Source: Paenibacillus sp. S150 (GTDB lineage Bacteria; Bacillota; Bacilli; Paenibacillales; Paenibacillaceae). From it: a stretch of 64,000 nucleotides of DNA. Of the stretch, positions 18,071-26,930 are shown in pieces. A model generated the notes under the pieces. That model worked only from the letters and a program-made list of their open reading frames with translations. It ran no database searches and was not told the origin of the DNA. Numbering within the stretch: position 1 is the stretch's first letter; each line of letters opens with the position of its first letter. The stretch spans positions 124,001-188,000 of the forward strand of contig NZ_JACBYI010000003.1 of the NCBI RefSeq assembly GCF_019352175.1, in the 5' to 3' direction. A program made the translations under genes and the position numbers.

Positions 18071-21058
18071 TTACAGCTTGACGGCCATCACATCGTCAAT
18101 GTACAGCGTTCCGCTGCCTTGGGTTCCGTTGCCCTGGGCCACGTAGAAGGCAAATTCCTTAATTGAACCCGGATCAATGACTCCATTGCCCCCCGTTGAC
18201 CAGCCGGGTCTTGCAAACGCTGTAAAAGGAAGGGTTACCAGCTGTGGCGAGGTTCCTTCAATCTTGATGCCGGCTTCCCATACTTCACCGTTTGTCTCAT
18301 GAAACTGGACCGCCAGCTGGCGGTTCGAGCCATCCGGCTGCAGCCAGAAGGTGATGGCCTCCATGCCCGGCCATTCCTTGCCCATGCTGCGGTAGACTCC
18401 GGCATACCCGGGATTGCCGATGGTATAATCCAGCTTCAGCCCGTAAGTCCCGCTGCTCAGCTGATACGTATCCAGCGTTACGGTTGCGGCGTTGCCGGAG
18501 ACATTGCGCTGCCATTTGGAGCGCAGGCTGCTGTCCGAGCCGCCATATTGCTCGAAATCGTCGATGATATAGCTGTCCGCCGGAGGCGGAATAAACGGGC
18601 CGTTGCCGGTCTCCCCGTTATTCAGCGCACGGGAGTCGCTGTAGACCGCCTGGATGCCGCTGATTGAATTCTTGTCGGTCAGATACTCCGACCAGGTCAT
18701 GAAATACACATAGCGCGGCTGCTTCTCCCGCAGCATCTGCATATCCGGCAGCTCGCCGTTCTCACCAATGGCAATGGGACGTCCCCCGCTAAGCTTCACC
18801 AGCTTGTTATAATAGCTGTCACGGTAATCGTTGTTGTATATATCCATGGCAAGCACATCCACCATATTATGGCCGGGATAATAAGGGGCTGAATCGTATG
18901 CCCAGGAGCTCTCCGCATTCGGACTCCATACCCAGACCAGATTATCCAGACCATGCAGGTTCGTGAAACGGTCATACATATTGTTCCACAGCTGCTTGAA
19001 CAGCTCCGGCCTTGCGCCCCACCAGAAGAATTCAGCATTCATCTCATGGTACGGGCGCCACAGTACCGGAATGCCTGCTTCCTTCAACTGCTCCAGGTAA
19101 CCGGCTACTTCGTCTATCTGGGCAGCCCACTGGTTATACAGCGCCGTGCCCGGAGTCACGATGTCTGTCATCTGGGCTTCGGTCACATCTCCCGTAACAC
19201 TCTCCCAGCCGGAGGCTGCCGGGTCCATGGGCCGGGTCTGATGGTAGGTCAGAGTGACCATGGTTCCCGCCTGGCCCTGAAGCATCGCCTCGTCAACCAT
19301 GGCTTGGCGCAGCTCAGCCATGTCGCCGCCGGTATAATAGGCAAAATCCGAGCCCCACAATGCCGGATAATACCCCGTCAGCTCTGCTGCCGTGTCATAC
19401 CACTCCGCGGGTTTTTCGTAATAGTTGTGCTGCCCCGTATAGACGGCATCGCCAACCGTGGCATAGAGGCGGCCCAGCAGCGCCGACGCTTCCACCGATG
19501 CATTCGGATTGACCGGTTCCATCTTGCCGGTGGTCACCTGGAGCGCGCCCGCTGCAGAAACAGCCGTTCCTTCACTTACCGCCGTGACCTCAATGTCATA
19601 TATACTTTCAGGCGACAAGCCTTCCAGCTTGTAATTGTACAAGGATTGTCCGGATATATATGGAACTGTCAGGCTGCTCCAAACGGCGTCGGCAGTTTTT
19701 TTGTAGAGCAGCTTGTATTCCCTCACCCCAAAGGGGCCAGTGGACGCAGCCCACTCCAGCTCTGCCGATACCCCGTCTATGGCTCCTGCCGCAAAGCTTG
19801 CCGGCGCACCCGGCGACAGGTCCGCGGGTATGGAAGGCATTCTGCCGGCAAACACCTGATCCATGAACATATCCCCGCCGCTCAGATTGCCGGCCCGCAG
19901 CTGAAGGTAAGCTCCGGCCGCTCCAATCTGAATCTCCTGCTCCGAACGGGACCAGGCTGCGGTGGCGTTTGTATACAGCGGGTGAGAGACAGCCGAAGTT
20001 CCTTGATAGACATCGAGCGTGACTGTAAAGGTCCCCGGCGGCAGCGCATTAAACCGGGACCAGTACGAGACAAGATAGGAAGTATGGCTGTCCACCGGTA
20101 CTTCTGACGTCTTAGCTGTGGATTCATTCAACAGCTGCAGGGCGTATTGCCCGGAGTAGGGATCATACGTTGTGGTTTGTACTGTCCCGGTGGTCTGCCA
20201 CGATGCTGTACTTCCGGTCTCCAGGTCACCGTCCGGCACCAGATTGGGTCCCGGTGTAGCTTCGAGCCCCATTACAGCATCCGAGGTATTGCCGGCGACA
20301 TCCTTGGCCCGCAGCATAATGGCATACACCGAATAGGAATCAAGATTATGAAGCGTGTAGGTATACTGTGTGACGGATTCCTGGTGGGGAACAGCCACTG
20401 TATTCCAGTCTGCGGCATCTGCCTTCTTGTAGGACAGCTGGTAGGAATCAACGCCCATGTCATCCGTGGAGCCTGCCCAGGTCAGCTTCAGTGCTTCGGG
20501 TTCATGCTCTGCCTGCCACACACCGGGAGTCGTCGGCCGTTCAATATCGACATTTTCCCGGATGACAGCATCGTCGATATAATAATCCTTGCTGGTGCCG
20601 TTCCAGAACGACAAGCGGATATACTGCACATCTGGTTCCGGCGTGTACAGCAGCTGACGGTATTCCCAGTCGGTCGAGCCTGAGAAATGAAGCAGCTCCT
20701 TACTCTGCTGTGCGCCGAAGGCATCCATATCAATCGTTGCATTCGTCACCCCTGTTCCGGCGAATTTGACCCATAAACCGACCCGGTACGTTTTCCCCGG
20801 GACTACGGACACTGATGCTGAAGCGCCCCCTGTATTGCGTTTGACCTGGAGGCTTTTTTCCCCTCCGTGCTTCTCGGCGGCGGTCACCGCCGGACTTCCC
20901 CACTTTTCCCACCCCGTATCTCCCGCTTCAAAGCCGGGATTGCCCAGCAGATTCTCCCCGGCCGCCTCTGCCTTCGCCGGCGGGACAAGAATTGATGCAA
21001 CCAGCAAAACTGCGGCCAGCCAACCATGGAACCATTTTTTCTCCATTGGTGGTACCAC
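18071..21058 (-). CDS. Multidomain secreted GH26 endo-beta-1,4-mannanase
   Basis: A 995-residue extracellular enzyme predicted to cut beta-mannan. The GTG at 21058 has GGAGG 10 nt upstream; an ATG four codons in is the alternative. Order: signal peptide (about 1-33), CBM4/9-like beta-sandwich (about 34-170), fibronectin type III (about 175-268), second CBM4/9-like (about 270-405), second FN3 (about 415-513), GH26 catalytic TIM barrel (about 520-815), and a C-terminal carbohydrate-binding sandwich (about 840-995, FWLQPDGSNRQLAVQF). The acid/base is Glu672 in RPYHEMNAEFFWW, and the nucleophile is Glu766 in AIGENGELPD. It heads the transporter and two-component genes. A strong cre-like site lies 68 bp upstream. 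Confidence 0.92.
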   Translation of the reverse strand: MVPPMEKKWFHGWLAAVLLVASILVPPAKAEAAGENLLGNPGFEAGDTGWEKWGSPAVTAAEKHGGEKSLQVKRNTGGASASVSVVPGKTYRVGLWVKFAGTGVTNATIDMDAFGAQQSKELLHFSGSTDWEYRQLLYTPEPDVQYIRLSFWNGTSKDYYIDDAVIRENVDIERPTTPGVWQAEHEPEALKLTWAGSTDDMGVDSYQLSYKKADAADWNTVAVPHQESVTQYTYTLHNLDSYSVYAIMLRAKDVAGNTSDAVMGLEATPGPNLVPDGDLETGSTASWQTTGTVQTTTYDPYSGQYALQLLNESTAKTSEVPVDSHTSYLVSYWSRFNALPPGTFTVTLDVYQGTSAVSHPLYTNATAAWSRSEQEIQIGAAGAYLQLRAGNLSGGDMFMDQVFAGRMPSIPADLSPGAPASFAAGAIDGVSAELEWAASTGPFGVREYKLLYKKTADAVWSSLTVPYISGQSLYNYKLEGLSPESIYDIEVTAVSEGTAVSAAGALQVTTGKMEPVNPNASVEASALLGRLYATVGDAVYTGQHNYYEKPAEWYDTAAELTGYYPALWGSDFAYYTGGDMAELRQAMVDEAMLQGQAGTMVTLTYHQTRPMDPAASGWESVTGDVTEAQMTDIVTPGTALYNQWAAQIDEVAGYLEQLKEAGIPVLWRPYHEMNAEFFWWGARPELFKQLWNNMYDRFTNLHGLDNLVWVWSPNAESSWAYDSAPYYPGHNMVDVLAMDIYNNDYRDSYYNKLVKLSGGRPIAIGENGELPDMQMLREKQPRYVYFMTWSEYLTDKNSISGIQAVYSDSRALNNGETGNGPFIPPPADSYIIDDFEQYGGSDSSLRSKWQRNVSGNAATVTLDTYQLSSGTYGLKLDYTIGNPGYAGVYRSMGKEWPGMEAITFWLQPDGSNRQLAVQFHETNGEVWEAGIKIEGTSPQLVTLPFTAFARPGWSTGGNGVIDPGSIKEFAFYVAQGNGTQGSGTLYIDDVMAVKL

Positions 21059-21125
21059 TTCAATCAGGCCTCCATTGATATACTGCCGGTGGAATTACGA
21101 TCACAGCATCGTCCGGCACCTCCAA

Positions 21126-21139
21126 TGTAAGCGGTTACC
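21126..21139 (-). promoter_or_regulatory. Candidate cre site upstream of the GH26 mannanase
   Basis: On the minus strand the 14 bases GGTAACCGCTTACA match 13 of 14 positions of the CcpA cre consensus (TGWAANCGNTNWCA). Its position before the mannanase start suits catabolite repression by preferred sugars. CcpA itself is not in the window. Confidence 0.6.
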
Positions 21140-21239
21140 ATTAAGCGCAACAAGGTACAGCAGCAACGAAAACTATGCTGCAGCAACGATGTCCGGCTTT
21201 CCTGCCGATTTACAATTTGTCCGCAAGAACTGAACGAAA

Positions 21240-21530
21240 GGCCCCGTTGCCGCAGGACACGCCGAGCACCTGTTTCCCCCCACAATCTAGGGCAATTCCC
21301 TTCCAGCGGACCGCCCCGCCACCAGCCCGGACTGATTCCGGCTTTCCCGGGAGATGCCGCCATCCCGGCTTACGAAGACCCCGCCACATCACAGCGGGCA
21401 TACAGCACTTTGCCGTCCACCGGATGCTGAATCAGTCCCGTAATATAGCCGCCGCCACCCGGCGGCCAGGCGGAATCCGTTTCGCCGCACCCTCCCGCAA
21501 TCTTATCTTCCACACTATAAATCCTTGGAT
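21240..21530 (-). pseudogene. Fragment of a GH74/BNR-repeat glycosidase-like gene
   Basis: One minus-strand frame reads TDSAWPPGGGGYITGLIQHP then VDGKVLYARCDVAGSS and stops. The next frame continues RDGGISRESRNQSGLVAG. The GGGGYITG...VLYAR-DVAG pattern followed by a DGG turn is typical of the first blade of BNR/Asp-box proteins such as GH74 xyloglucanases. Start, signal peptide and most blades are missing. Its 5' side abuts long repeat B at 21540, so the repeat marks the break. Confidence 0.5.
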
Positions 21531-21539
21531 TTAAAGAAC

Positions 21540-22586
21540 AAAACGGCTATGCTGCCCTTTACTGGGCAGCATAGCCGTTTGAAATTCAGGTTTAAGGCCG
21601 GCTGCTGAAGCCAGGCAGAAAACCAAACGGAAAAAGGTCACTTCATACTCCCCTCCGCCGCTTTTCCGCAAGCGTTAGCGGAAAAAGGATACCTAATCCA
21701 TCCGTTTCTCCCCCCTTGCAGAGGAATACGCCTACATTAAGATGAACTTGAAATATTCATAAAAAGGGCAGCCCTCTTAGTGGTAAAAAGGATAACTAAG
21801 GTAGCGCATTCGGATTCCGGATCATCCCTAGTGGGAAAAAGTACAACTAATCCGGCTGAAATCAGCCATGTGGAGGGAGCGGGCCTCTATTAAGTGTACA
21901 AAATCCCACTAAAGCCCGTTAAAGCCAGAATTCCAGCCCATTAGTGTTACTTTTTCCACTTCGCTTCTGTTCCCCATGAATCTCCTTGCGTTTCATCTGC
22001 TTGTTCAGGTTCTCCGCTTCCATTCCTATAGATTAAATTACCTTTTTGGCTCAACACCAAAATCAGCGGGTGACGATGTGAATGAAGTCCGCTGCGGGTT
22101 CAGAGGGTTCTTCCGGCGCTGCTAAAGCCCGGTCTCCTGATTGGAATAAGATTGCAGGTTGAATTTAGATGGAGCCAGCTTTTTCCCACGATTCTTTTAA
22201 GACTTTTCCGGCCGAATATCCGGCCGTGTAAGTGTACTAATTCTTACGAATTCCACTTCATTCACTCCATTCCACTTCACGTCCCTGCCCCAGCAGGAGC
22301 CTCGGTTGGACCCGCTCTATTTCCGCGCTTCCTCCTGCAAAACATAGAACCCGCAGACTCAGCAGGCTCAGGAGACTCTGCACCATTCAGCAAACTCTGC
22401 AGACTCAGCACGACTCAACACCCCAGTGCGATTCAGCACGACTCAGTACGGTTCAGCATGATTAAGACGCATTACAATTTTCCCTCTAACTTCATAACAT
22501 ACCTTATCCACAATTGACGAGAAGCATAATTTTCTAAACGAGAATAAAACGGGTACGCTGCCCTTTACCGGGCAGCATACCCGTTT
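21540..22586 (+). mobile_element. Long non-coding repeat, copy B, with palindromic ends
   Basis: A 1047-bp block bounded by two related hairpins: AACGGCTATGCTGCCC/GGGCAGCATAGCCGTT at 21540-21581 and AACGGGTACGCTGCCC/GGGCAGCATACCCGTT at 22547-22586. The interior is almost the same as 50977-51938, and clearly related to copy A. The 24-bp motif occurs at 21675-21697, 21777-21800 and 21828-21851 (forward) and at 21889-21912 and 21940-21961 (inverted). A stretch of short imperfect tandem repeats built on CAGCACGACT lies at 22350-22465. The open frame at 22152-22517 has no recognisable protein features. Confidence 0.75.
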
Positions 22587-22615
22587 GAAATTAACAAATG
22601 GCAGAATGCTTTTCT

Positions 22616-22715
22616 TAAAAGATAAGAATTTATATGTTTCACGCTATCAATTAGCCTTATCTTTCCCGCTGAAACGGATACCGTCCTTATAAGGACGTCG
22701 TAGCCGTTTCAGCTT
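22616..22715 (-). repeat. Short double-hairpin repeat S5
   Basis: Reverse-oriented sub-type i copy (GATAAGAATTTATATG...AGCCTTATCTTTC plus GAAACGGATACCGTCC). It follows long copy B by 30 bp. The 215 bp from it to the SEC-C gene stop contain only what look like degenerate coding remnants, none of them identified. Confidence 0.8.
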
Positions 22716-22930
22716 GAGTGAAGCTGCTGGCTGCCCCCTCAACCGTTCCAGATCCCCGGAGGTTGAAGCCGTATCAATACTGCTCAGAAAATGATAAATC
22801 CAGAGCCGCCGACTCATCCTCCCTGTGGAGCACCGGCTTGCCGGCAAGTTCCGTCAGCACCTCTGCCAGACAAGATCATAGGGCCTCTGAGATGATTTCA
22901 TTTGCCGGCATGTCATTGATATTGGAACCA

Positions 22931-24340
22931 TCATCGTGTCTCTCCTGCGGAGAAATCCGTCAAGTAGGCATCCAGATCAAAATTTTTCATCTTTCCTGCA
23001 CAGCAAAATTTGAATTTTTTCCCGCTGCCGCAAGGGCAGGGATCATATATGTTCTCAGGGGTTAACTGCTCCAGGAGTGCCTTATTCAAATCGTTTAAAT
23101 CCTCTATAAACTCCATACCCATGATATAATTCCAGCCGTAGTAATCACATACACGCTGCACCTGCTCCATCCTTGCTTCTGTACTTACCCGGATTATAAT
23201 CGGACGCTGCTTCGATCCCCAGCCCTTGAGGGGAAATCTGCTGGCAGCTACCGGATTAGCAGCCGCCTCGCTTGCCGCTGTCTGCTGCTGAAGCTTGCGT
23301 TCAGGCTCTGGAAGTTCCCCAGCGAGACTGCCCATGTACATTTCGGCAATGGGATAGAACGACTCAAGTTCACCTTTGATAACGTCCAGGTTATTCTTGT
23401 CCAGCACCGGCATTGCTGCAGCTGCTGCTTCATTGAAGCCTTTTGCCACAGCAAGCTCCTCCTCAGTAGGAAACAAAGGAGGTGCCTCCTCCTTGAACCT
23501 ATCAAGAATCTCGAACAAAGAGTATAATCCGATTGCCAGCATCTCACGCAGATCCAGAGCATTCAACCTGGTGTAGGTGCCCGCATAAATCAGCATTTGA
23601 CGAAAGTGCTTGGCAGCCAGCTCAACCTCACCTATTTCCAGCAGCAATCGGGCAAGCGAATAGTGAGATTCCATCTGGGAAGCATCAACGCTGATTGAAT
23701 ACTCGAAAACAGCAGCGGCTAGTTCTGCTCTGCCACCTTTATAGTATAAATTCCCCAGCTTGTTCCACAGATAAGCATCCTCAGGCTGCTCCTTCAGCTG
23801 CTTCAGAAAATGCTCCTCTCCCTCACTCATCCACTGAAATCTGCTGCCGTCATAAAGGGTAAGTCCTCCGTACATGACACCGTCCGTGATGTCATCCTCC
23901 GAACCATCCATTTTTCTCATCATGCCTGCCATCAGTTCAAACAATAAGCTTGAAGAGGCAAGCTCCCATGCGCCGGCACTGTTGCATTTATTGCAGCGGA
24001 TATAGCCGGTAAATTGCACATAATCCAATATCGCGGTTTGCAAATCGAATGAGTTGTCCTTTTCTCCGGCAATTTCACCGCCGTTTCTGACAGCATTCCA
24101 TTTATCAATATCGAACGCAATTACTCCTACATCATATACATCTGCAGCCCCGCATGCGGTACAACGCAGCCGCTGTTTATTTTGGGGGTTGGGCGGAGCT
24201 ATCCTTTTTTTTCGCTTGTGTACCATTCGACCCGCTTTTCCGGGCAGCATCGCTAGCGTCGGCACTTCGTTTTCTTGGAGTTTAACACCTGTCATAACAC
24301 GGATTAAAAGGGGGTTAATTCCCGATTCCTTGCGTCTCAT
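22931..24340 (-). CDS. TPR-repeat protein with N-terminal zinc ribbon and C-terminal SEC-C motif
   Basis: A 469-residue cytoplasmic protein of unknown role. The ATG at 24340 is chosen (AAGGAG, 10 nt spacing); a GTG two codons earlier is possible. Residues about 58-125 contain two Cys pairs (CTAC and CNKC) that could form a split zinc ribbon. Residues about 175-260 contain TPR-like helices (AYLWNKLGNLYYKGGRAELA; ESHYSLARLLLEIGEVELAA). The C-terminus is a SEC-C zinc motif, PCPCGSGKKFKFCC, as at the end of SecA. SEC-C often binds ribosomes or SecB-like partners; that is family knowledge. It is flanked on both sides by repeat elements. Confidence 0.8.
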   Translation of the reverse strand: MRRKESGINPLLIRVMTGVKLQENEVPTLAMLPGKAGRMVHKRKKRIAPPNPQNKQRLRCTACGAADVYDVGVIAFDIDKWNAVRNGGEIAGEKDNSFDLQTAILDYVQFTGYIRCNKCNSAGAWELASSSLLFELMAGMMRKMDGSEDDITDGVMYGGLTLYDGSRFQWMSEGEEHFLKQLKEQPEDAYLWNKLGNLYYKGGRAELAAAVFEYSISVDASQMESHYSLARLLLEIGEVELAAKHFRQMLIYAGTYTRLNALDLREMLAIGLYSLFEILDRFKEEAPPLFPTEEELAVAKGFNEAAAAAMPVLDKNNLDVIKGELESFYPIAEMYMGSLAGELPEPERKLQQQTAASEAAANPVAASRFPLKGWGSKQRPIIIRVSTEARMEQVQRVCDYYGWNYIMGMEFIEDLNDLNKALLEQLTPENIYDPCPCGSGKKFKFCCAGKMKNFDLDAYLTDFSAGETR

Positions 24341-24346
24341 GCTCAC

Positions 24347-24852
24347 TTCGCTCCTTATCTTATTTTTGCCATGCCTTATTTAAAGACCTGCTCAGCTTTT
24401 GCAGCAATGCCGTCAACTAGCCGCAGCACATCGGAATCCAGGAGCATGATCTCGTCCGATCGAGGGGGAGCTGCTTAGACAGCAGCATGAGCCGGGCTGC
24501 AGTAAGCAAGTAGAAACGGCTACGCCGTCCTTGTAAAGGACGGTGTGTTTCAGCGAGAAATAGAAGGATAATTTAGTGTGCAGAGCATATAAATTCTTAT
24601 ATTTTGAAAAAAAATGACTGTCTTCCGACCGTCCTTGGCATGCCCGGTCCTGCTGTCCGTCTCTTGCCAATACTTTATTGAAGGTAACTTACCTTGAAGT
24701 GAATGTCAAAGCTTTTCCGGCTAATGTCTATGTCTATTATAATATCAACGCGTATAACCCCGCCATCCCTAACTCGGAGACAACGGGGACTACGGGTAAC
24801 AGGCTAGTGACTCGGTGTGGGGGCATACGGATCAAAAGTTGCCGATGCCCTA
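24347..24852. other. Gene-free stretch with short repeat S6 and coding remnants
   Basis: About 500 bp without an intact gene. The minus strand at 24390-24450 reads DEIMLLDSDVLRLVDGIAAK then stops, a likely gene remnant. The plus strand at 24678-24890 has an open frame (YVYYNINAYNPAIPN) without a family match I can name. Short repeat S6 lies at 24507-24605. Confidence 0.5.
24507..24605 (+). repeat. Short double-hairpin repeat S6
   Basis: Sub-type ii copy, very close to S1: GCCGTCCTTGTAAAGGACGG and GAAATAGAAGGATAATTT ending in TTCTTATATTTT. Confidence 0.8.
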
Positions 24853-26046
24853 TCAGATCAACACAGGATTGCCTGACACATGCTCTTCGCTATAACGTTT
24901 GCTGCCTTCAGGCATAACCTCCAGCTTGATCAGCTCGGAACGGCTGGCCAGGCGGATCGGGGGCCCCCAGGTTCCGTAGCCGGAAGAGACGACCACATGC
25001 AGCTTATCCTTGCGCAGGTAGCCCCAGTCCAGCTCGAACAGCCGTCTGGTGATCCAGTGGTTCGGGGCGATTTGGCCCCGGTGCGTATGGCCGGACAGCA
25101 GTACATCGACTCCCGCCTTGGCTGCGATGTCAAAGCCGGTCGGCTGATGATCCATCATAATCACAGGCCGCGACAGGTCGAGTCCTTCCAGTAAAGACGC
25201 TACACTAAGGCGCCCTCCCGCTTCCATGGCTTCGGCTGTCTTGTCTTTGCGGCCCACGATATACAGTCCGGCGGCTTCCACCACTTCATCCTGCAGCACC
25301 TTAATGCCGACGCTGTCCATCAGCTCGGTGTATTGCCGGATGGAGCCGCCGTAATATTCATGATTGCCCAAGACTGCATACACGCCGTGGCGCGCCTCAA
25401 GCTTACGGATCTCTTCGCTCATTCCGTTGCGGATAAACGGCTCAATGCTGTCATCCAGCACATCCCCGGCGAGCAGAATCAAATCCGGCTGCATCCGGTT
25501 GATCTCCGCGACCATCCGGCGCAGGTGGCGGTTGCCGACAATGTTGCCCAGATGCAAATCGGAAGCAACCGCTATAGTTAGGGGAGCGCTGGTTCCAATA
25601 GACTTGTCTATTGGGATCGGATGCTTGCGGACAACGGTACTCCAGGCGTTGCGTGAACCCCAAATCAGGAAGACGGCCAGCAGCACAACCAGCGTGGTCC
25701 CCGCCTCTGAAGTGAACGCCGTCCGTTCAAAGCCCACCAGACCCAGCACCCAGTACAGCAAATCCGTTAGCGGCAGCACGATAATGGCAAATTCCATGCA
25801 GGCCAGATAATACGAGCCGATGACTTTGAACAGCCGGGCAACCGGCTTCACAGTCTTGGGCCAGGGAACCATCCCGATCATATAAGCAAAAGCAATAAGC
25901 AAAAACACCGGCCAATATACAGCGGCGGAAATCCCCGGCAGCCAAGCCTTCAGCAGAACCCACAGATGCAGGCCAATGTAGACATTCACAAGCCCCAGCA
26001 CAAGCAGCATGACAAGCCCCGAAGCGAGCATACGCAATATTTTCAT
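24853..26046 (-). CDS. Membrane-anchored metallophosphoesterase (YkuE/YaeI-like)
   Basis: A 397-residue protein. Residues 1-145 contain about four hydrophobic helices (LVMLLVLGLVNVYIGLHLWV; WPVFLLIAFAYMIGMV; FAIIVLPLTDLLYWVLGLV; TTLVVLLAVFLIW). Residues about 155-385 form a calcineurin-like phosphoesterase domain with all metal motifs: SDLHLG, LAGDVLDD, GNHEYY, and GHTHRGQ. Relatives hydrolyse phosphoesters at or near the membrane, some acting on UDP-diacylglucosamine-like or phospholipid substrates; the substrate here is unknown. GGGAG lies 7 nt before the ATG. No operon partners are evident; repeat-rich DNA lies on both sides. Confidence 0.88.
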   Translation of the reverse strand: MKILRMLASGLVMLLVLGLVNVYIGLHLWVLLKAWLPGISAAVYWPVFLLIAFAYMIGMVPWPKTVKPVARLFKVIGSYYLACMEFAIIVLPLTDLLYWVLGLVGFERTAFTSEAGTTLVVLLAVFLIWGSRNAWSTVVRKHPIPIDKSIGTSAPLTIAVASDLHLGNIVGNRHLRRMVAEINRMQPDLILLAGDVLDDSIEPFIRNGMSEEIRKLEARHGVYAVLGNHEYYGGSIRQYTELMDSVGIKVLQDEVVEAAGLYIVGRKDKTAEAMEAGGRLSVASLLEGLDLSRPVIMMDHQPTGFDIAAKAGVDVLLSGHTHRGQIAPNHWITRRLFELDWGYLRKDKLHVVVSSGYGTWGPPIRLASRSELIKLEVMPEGSKRYSEEHVSGNPVLI

Positions 26047-26223
26047 CCTTCCACTCCCTTGTCCTGCAGTTTATCTAAATCTCTACTTCAGATGATAACA
26101 CAAAGTATTTCGCGTGTATAAAATGGGAGCGATCATTAGGATAAAACCATATCCTCATACAGCTGACACTCCAAACGGGATAATTTGCGGCCTTTTAATT
26201 GCAGCAATTACAGTCAGCACATG

Positions 26224-26325
26224 CAAGCAGAAACGGCTTCGCCGTCCTGATAAGGACGGTATCCGTTTCAGCGGGAAAGATAAGGCTAATTTTTAGCGTG
26301 AAACATATAAATTCTTATCTTTCAA
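26224..26325 (+). repeat. Short double-hairpin repeat S7
   Basis: Sub-type i copy with the clearest form of both hairpins: GGCTTCGCCGTCC/GGACGGTATCCG, then GAAAGATAAGGC and CTTATCTTTC arms. It directly precedes a U2 unit. Confidence 0.85.
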
Positions 26326-26411
26326 AATAACCCCACAAAGTGGGGCCTTGGCTTCGATAATGACTCAGGTACTTTGCGGGGAACCCAAAACATATACATT
26401 CTTATCTTTCA
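26326..26411 (+). repeat. U2 repeat unit
   Basis: An 86-bp unit starting with an ACCCCACAAAGTGGGG hairpin and containing CTTGGCTTCGATAATG, ACTCAGGTACTTTGCGGG and a second CTTATCTTTC end. The same unit recurs, inverted, at 32619-32705, and split at 27330-27530. It always lies next to short copies. Confidence 0.75.
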
Positions 26412-26930
26412 AGCAGAAACGGCTGTGCCGTCCTTGACCGGGCAGCGCAGCTGTTTGCATTTCAGGTGTAAGGCTGGCTGCTGAAGCCAGGCGGGAAGCC
26501 AAGTGGAAAAGGTCACTTCATATTTCCCTTCCCCCAGCCGCTTTTCCGCAAGCGTTAGCGGGAAAAAGGATACCTAACCGATCCGTTTCTCTCCCTTGCA
26601 GAGGAATACGCCTACATTAAGATGAACTTGAAACATTTGTCCAAAGAGCAGCCATTTTAGTGGTAAAAAGGATAACTAATTCACCTCATTCGGAGACTGG
26701 ATCATCCCTAGTGGGAAAAAGTACAACTAATCCGGCTGAAATCAGCCATTTGGAGGGAGTGGGCCTCCATGAAGTGTACAAAATCCCACTAAAAATCGTT
26801 AAAGCCAGAATTCCAGCCCATTAGTGTTACTTTTTCCACTTCGCTTCCGTTCCCTATGAATCTCCTTGCGTTCCATCAGCTTGTTCTGGTTCGCCGGTTC
26901 CATTCCTATACATTAAGTTTCTTTATTGTG
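26412..26930 (+). mobile_element. Long non-coding repeat, copy C (3' truncated)
   Basis: Begins like copy A (AAACGGCTGTGCCGTCC, then GACCGGGCAGCGCAGCTGTTT). It keeps the 24-bp motif array (forward copies near 26556, 26655 and 26708; inverted copies near 26769 and 26820). It loses similarity after about 26930, so roughly the right half is missing. The replacement sequence is described separately. Confidence 0.7.

Noticed and set aside
22350..22465. Possible CRISPR-like short repeats
   Set aside because: Repeat units are about 10-12 bp, imperfect and without spacers of regular length; no cas genes are present.
22152..22517. 121-codon open frame inside long repeat B
   Set aside because: It is broken or shifted in copies A and D, lacks a good ribosome site, and shows repeat-like composition. 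It is treated as non-coding.
24678..24917. 79-codon plus-strand frame (YVYYNINAYNPAIPN)
   Set aside because: The start region is plausible but I recognise no family, and it overlaps the end of the metallophosphoesterase gene. It may be a remnant and was not called as a gene.
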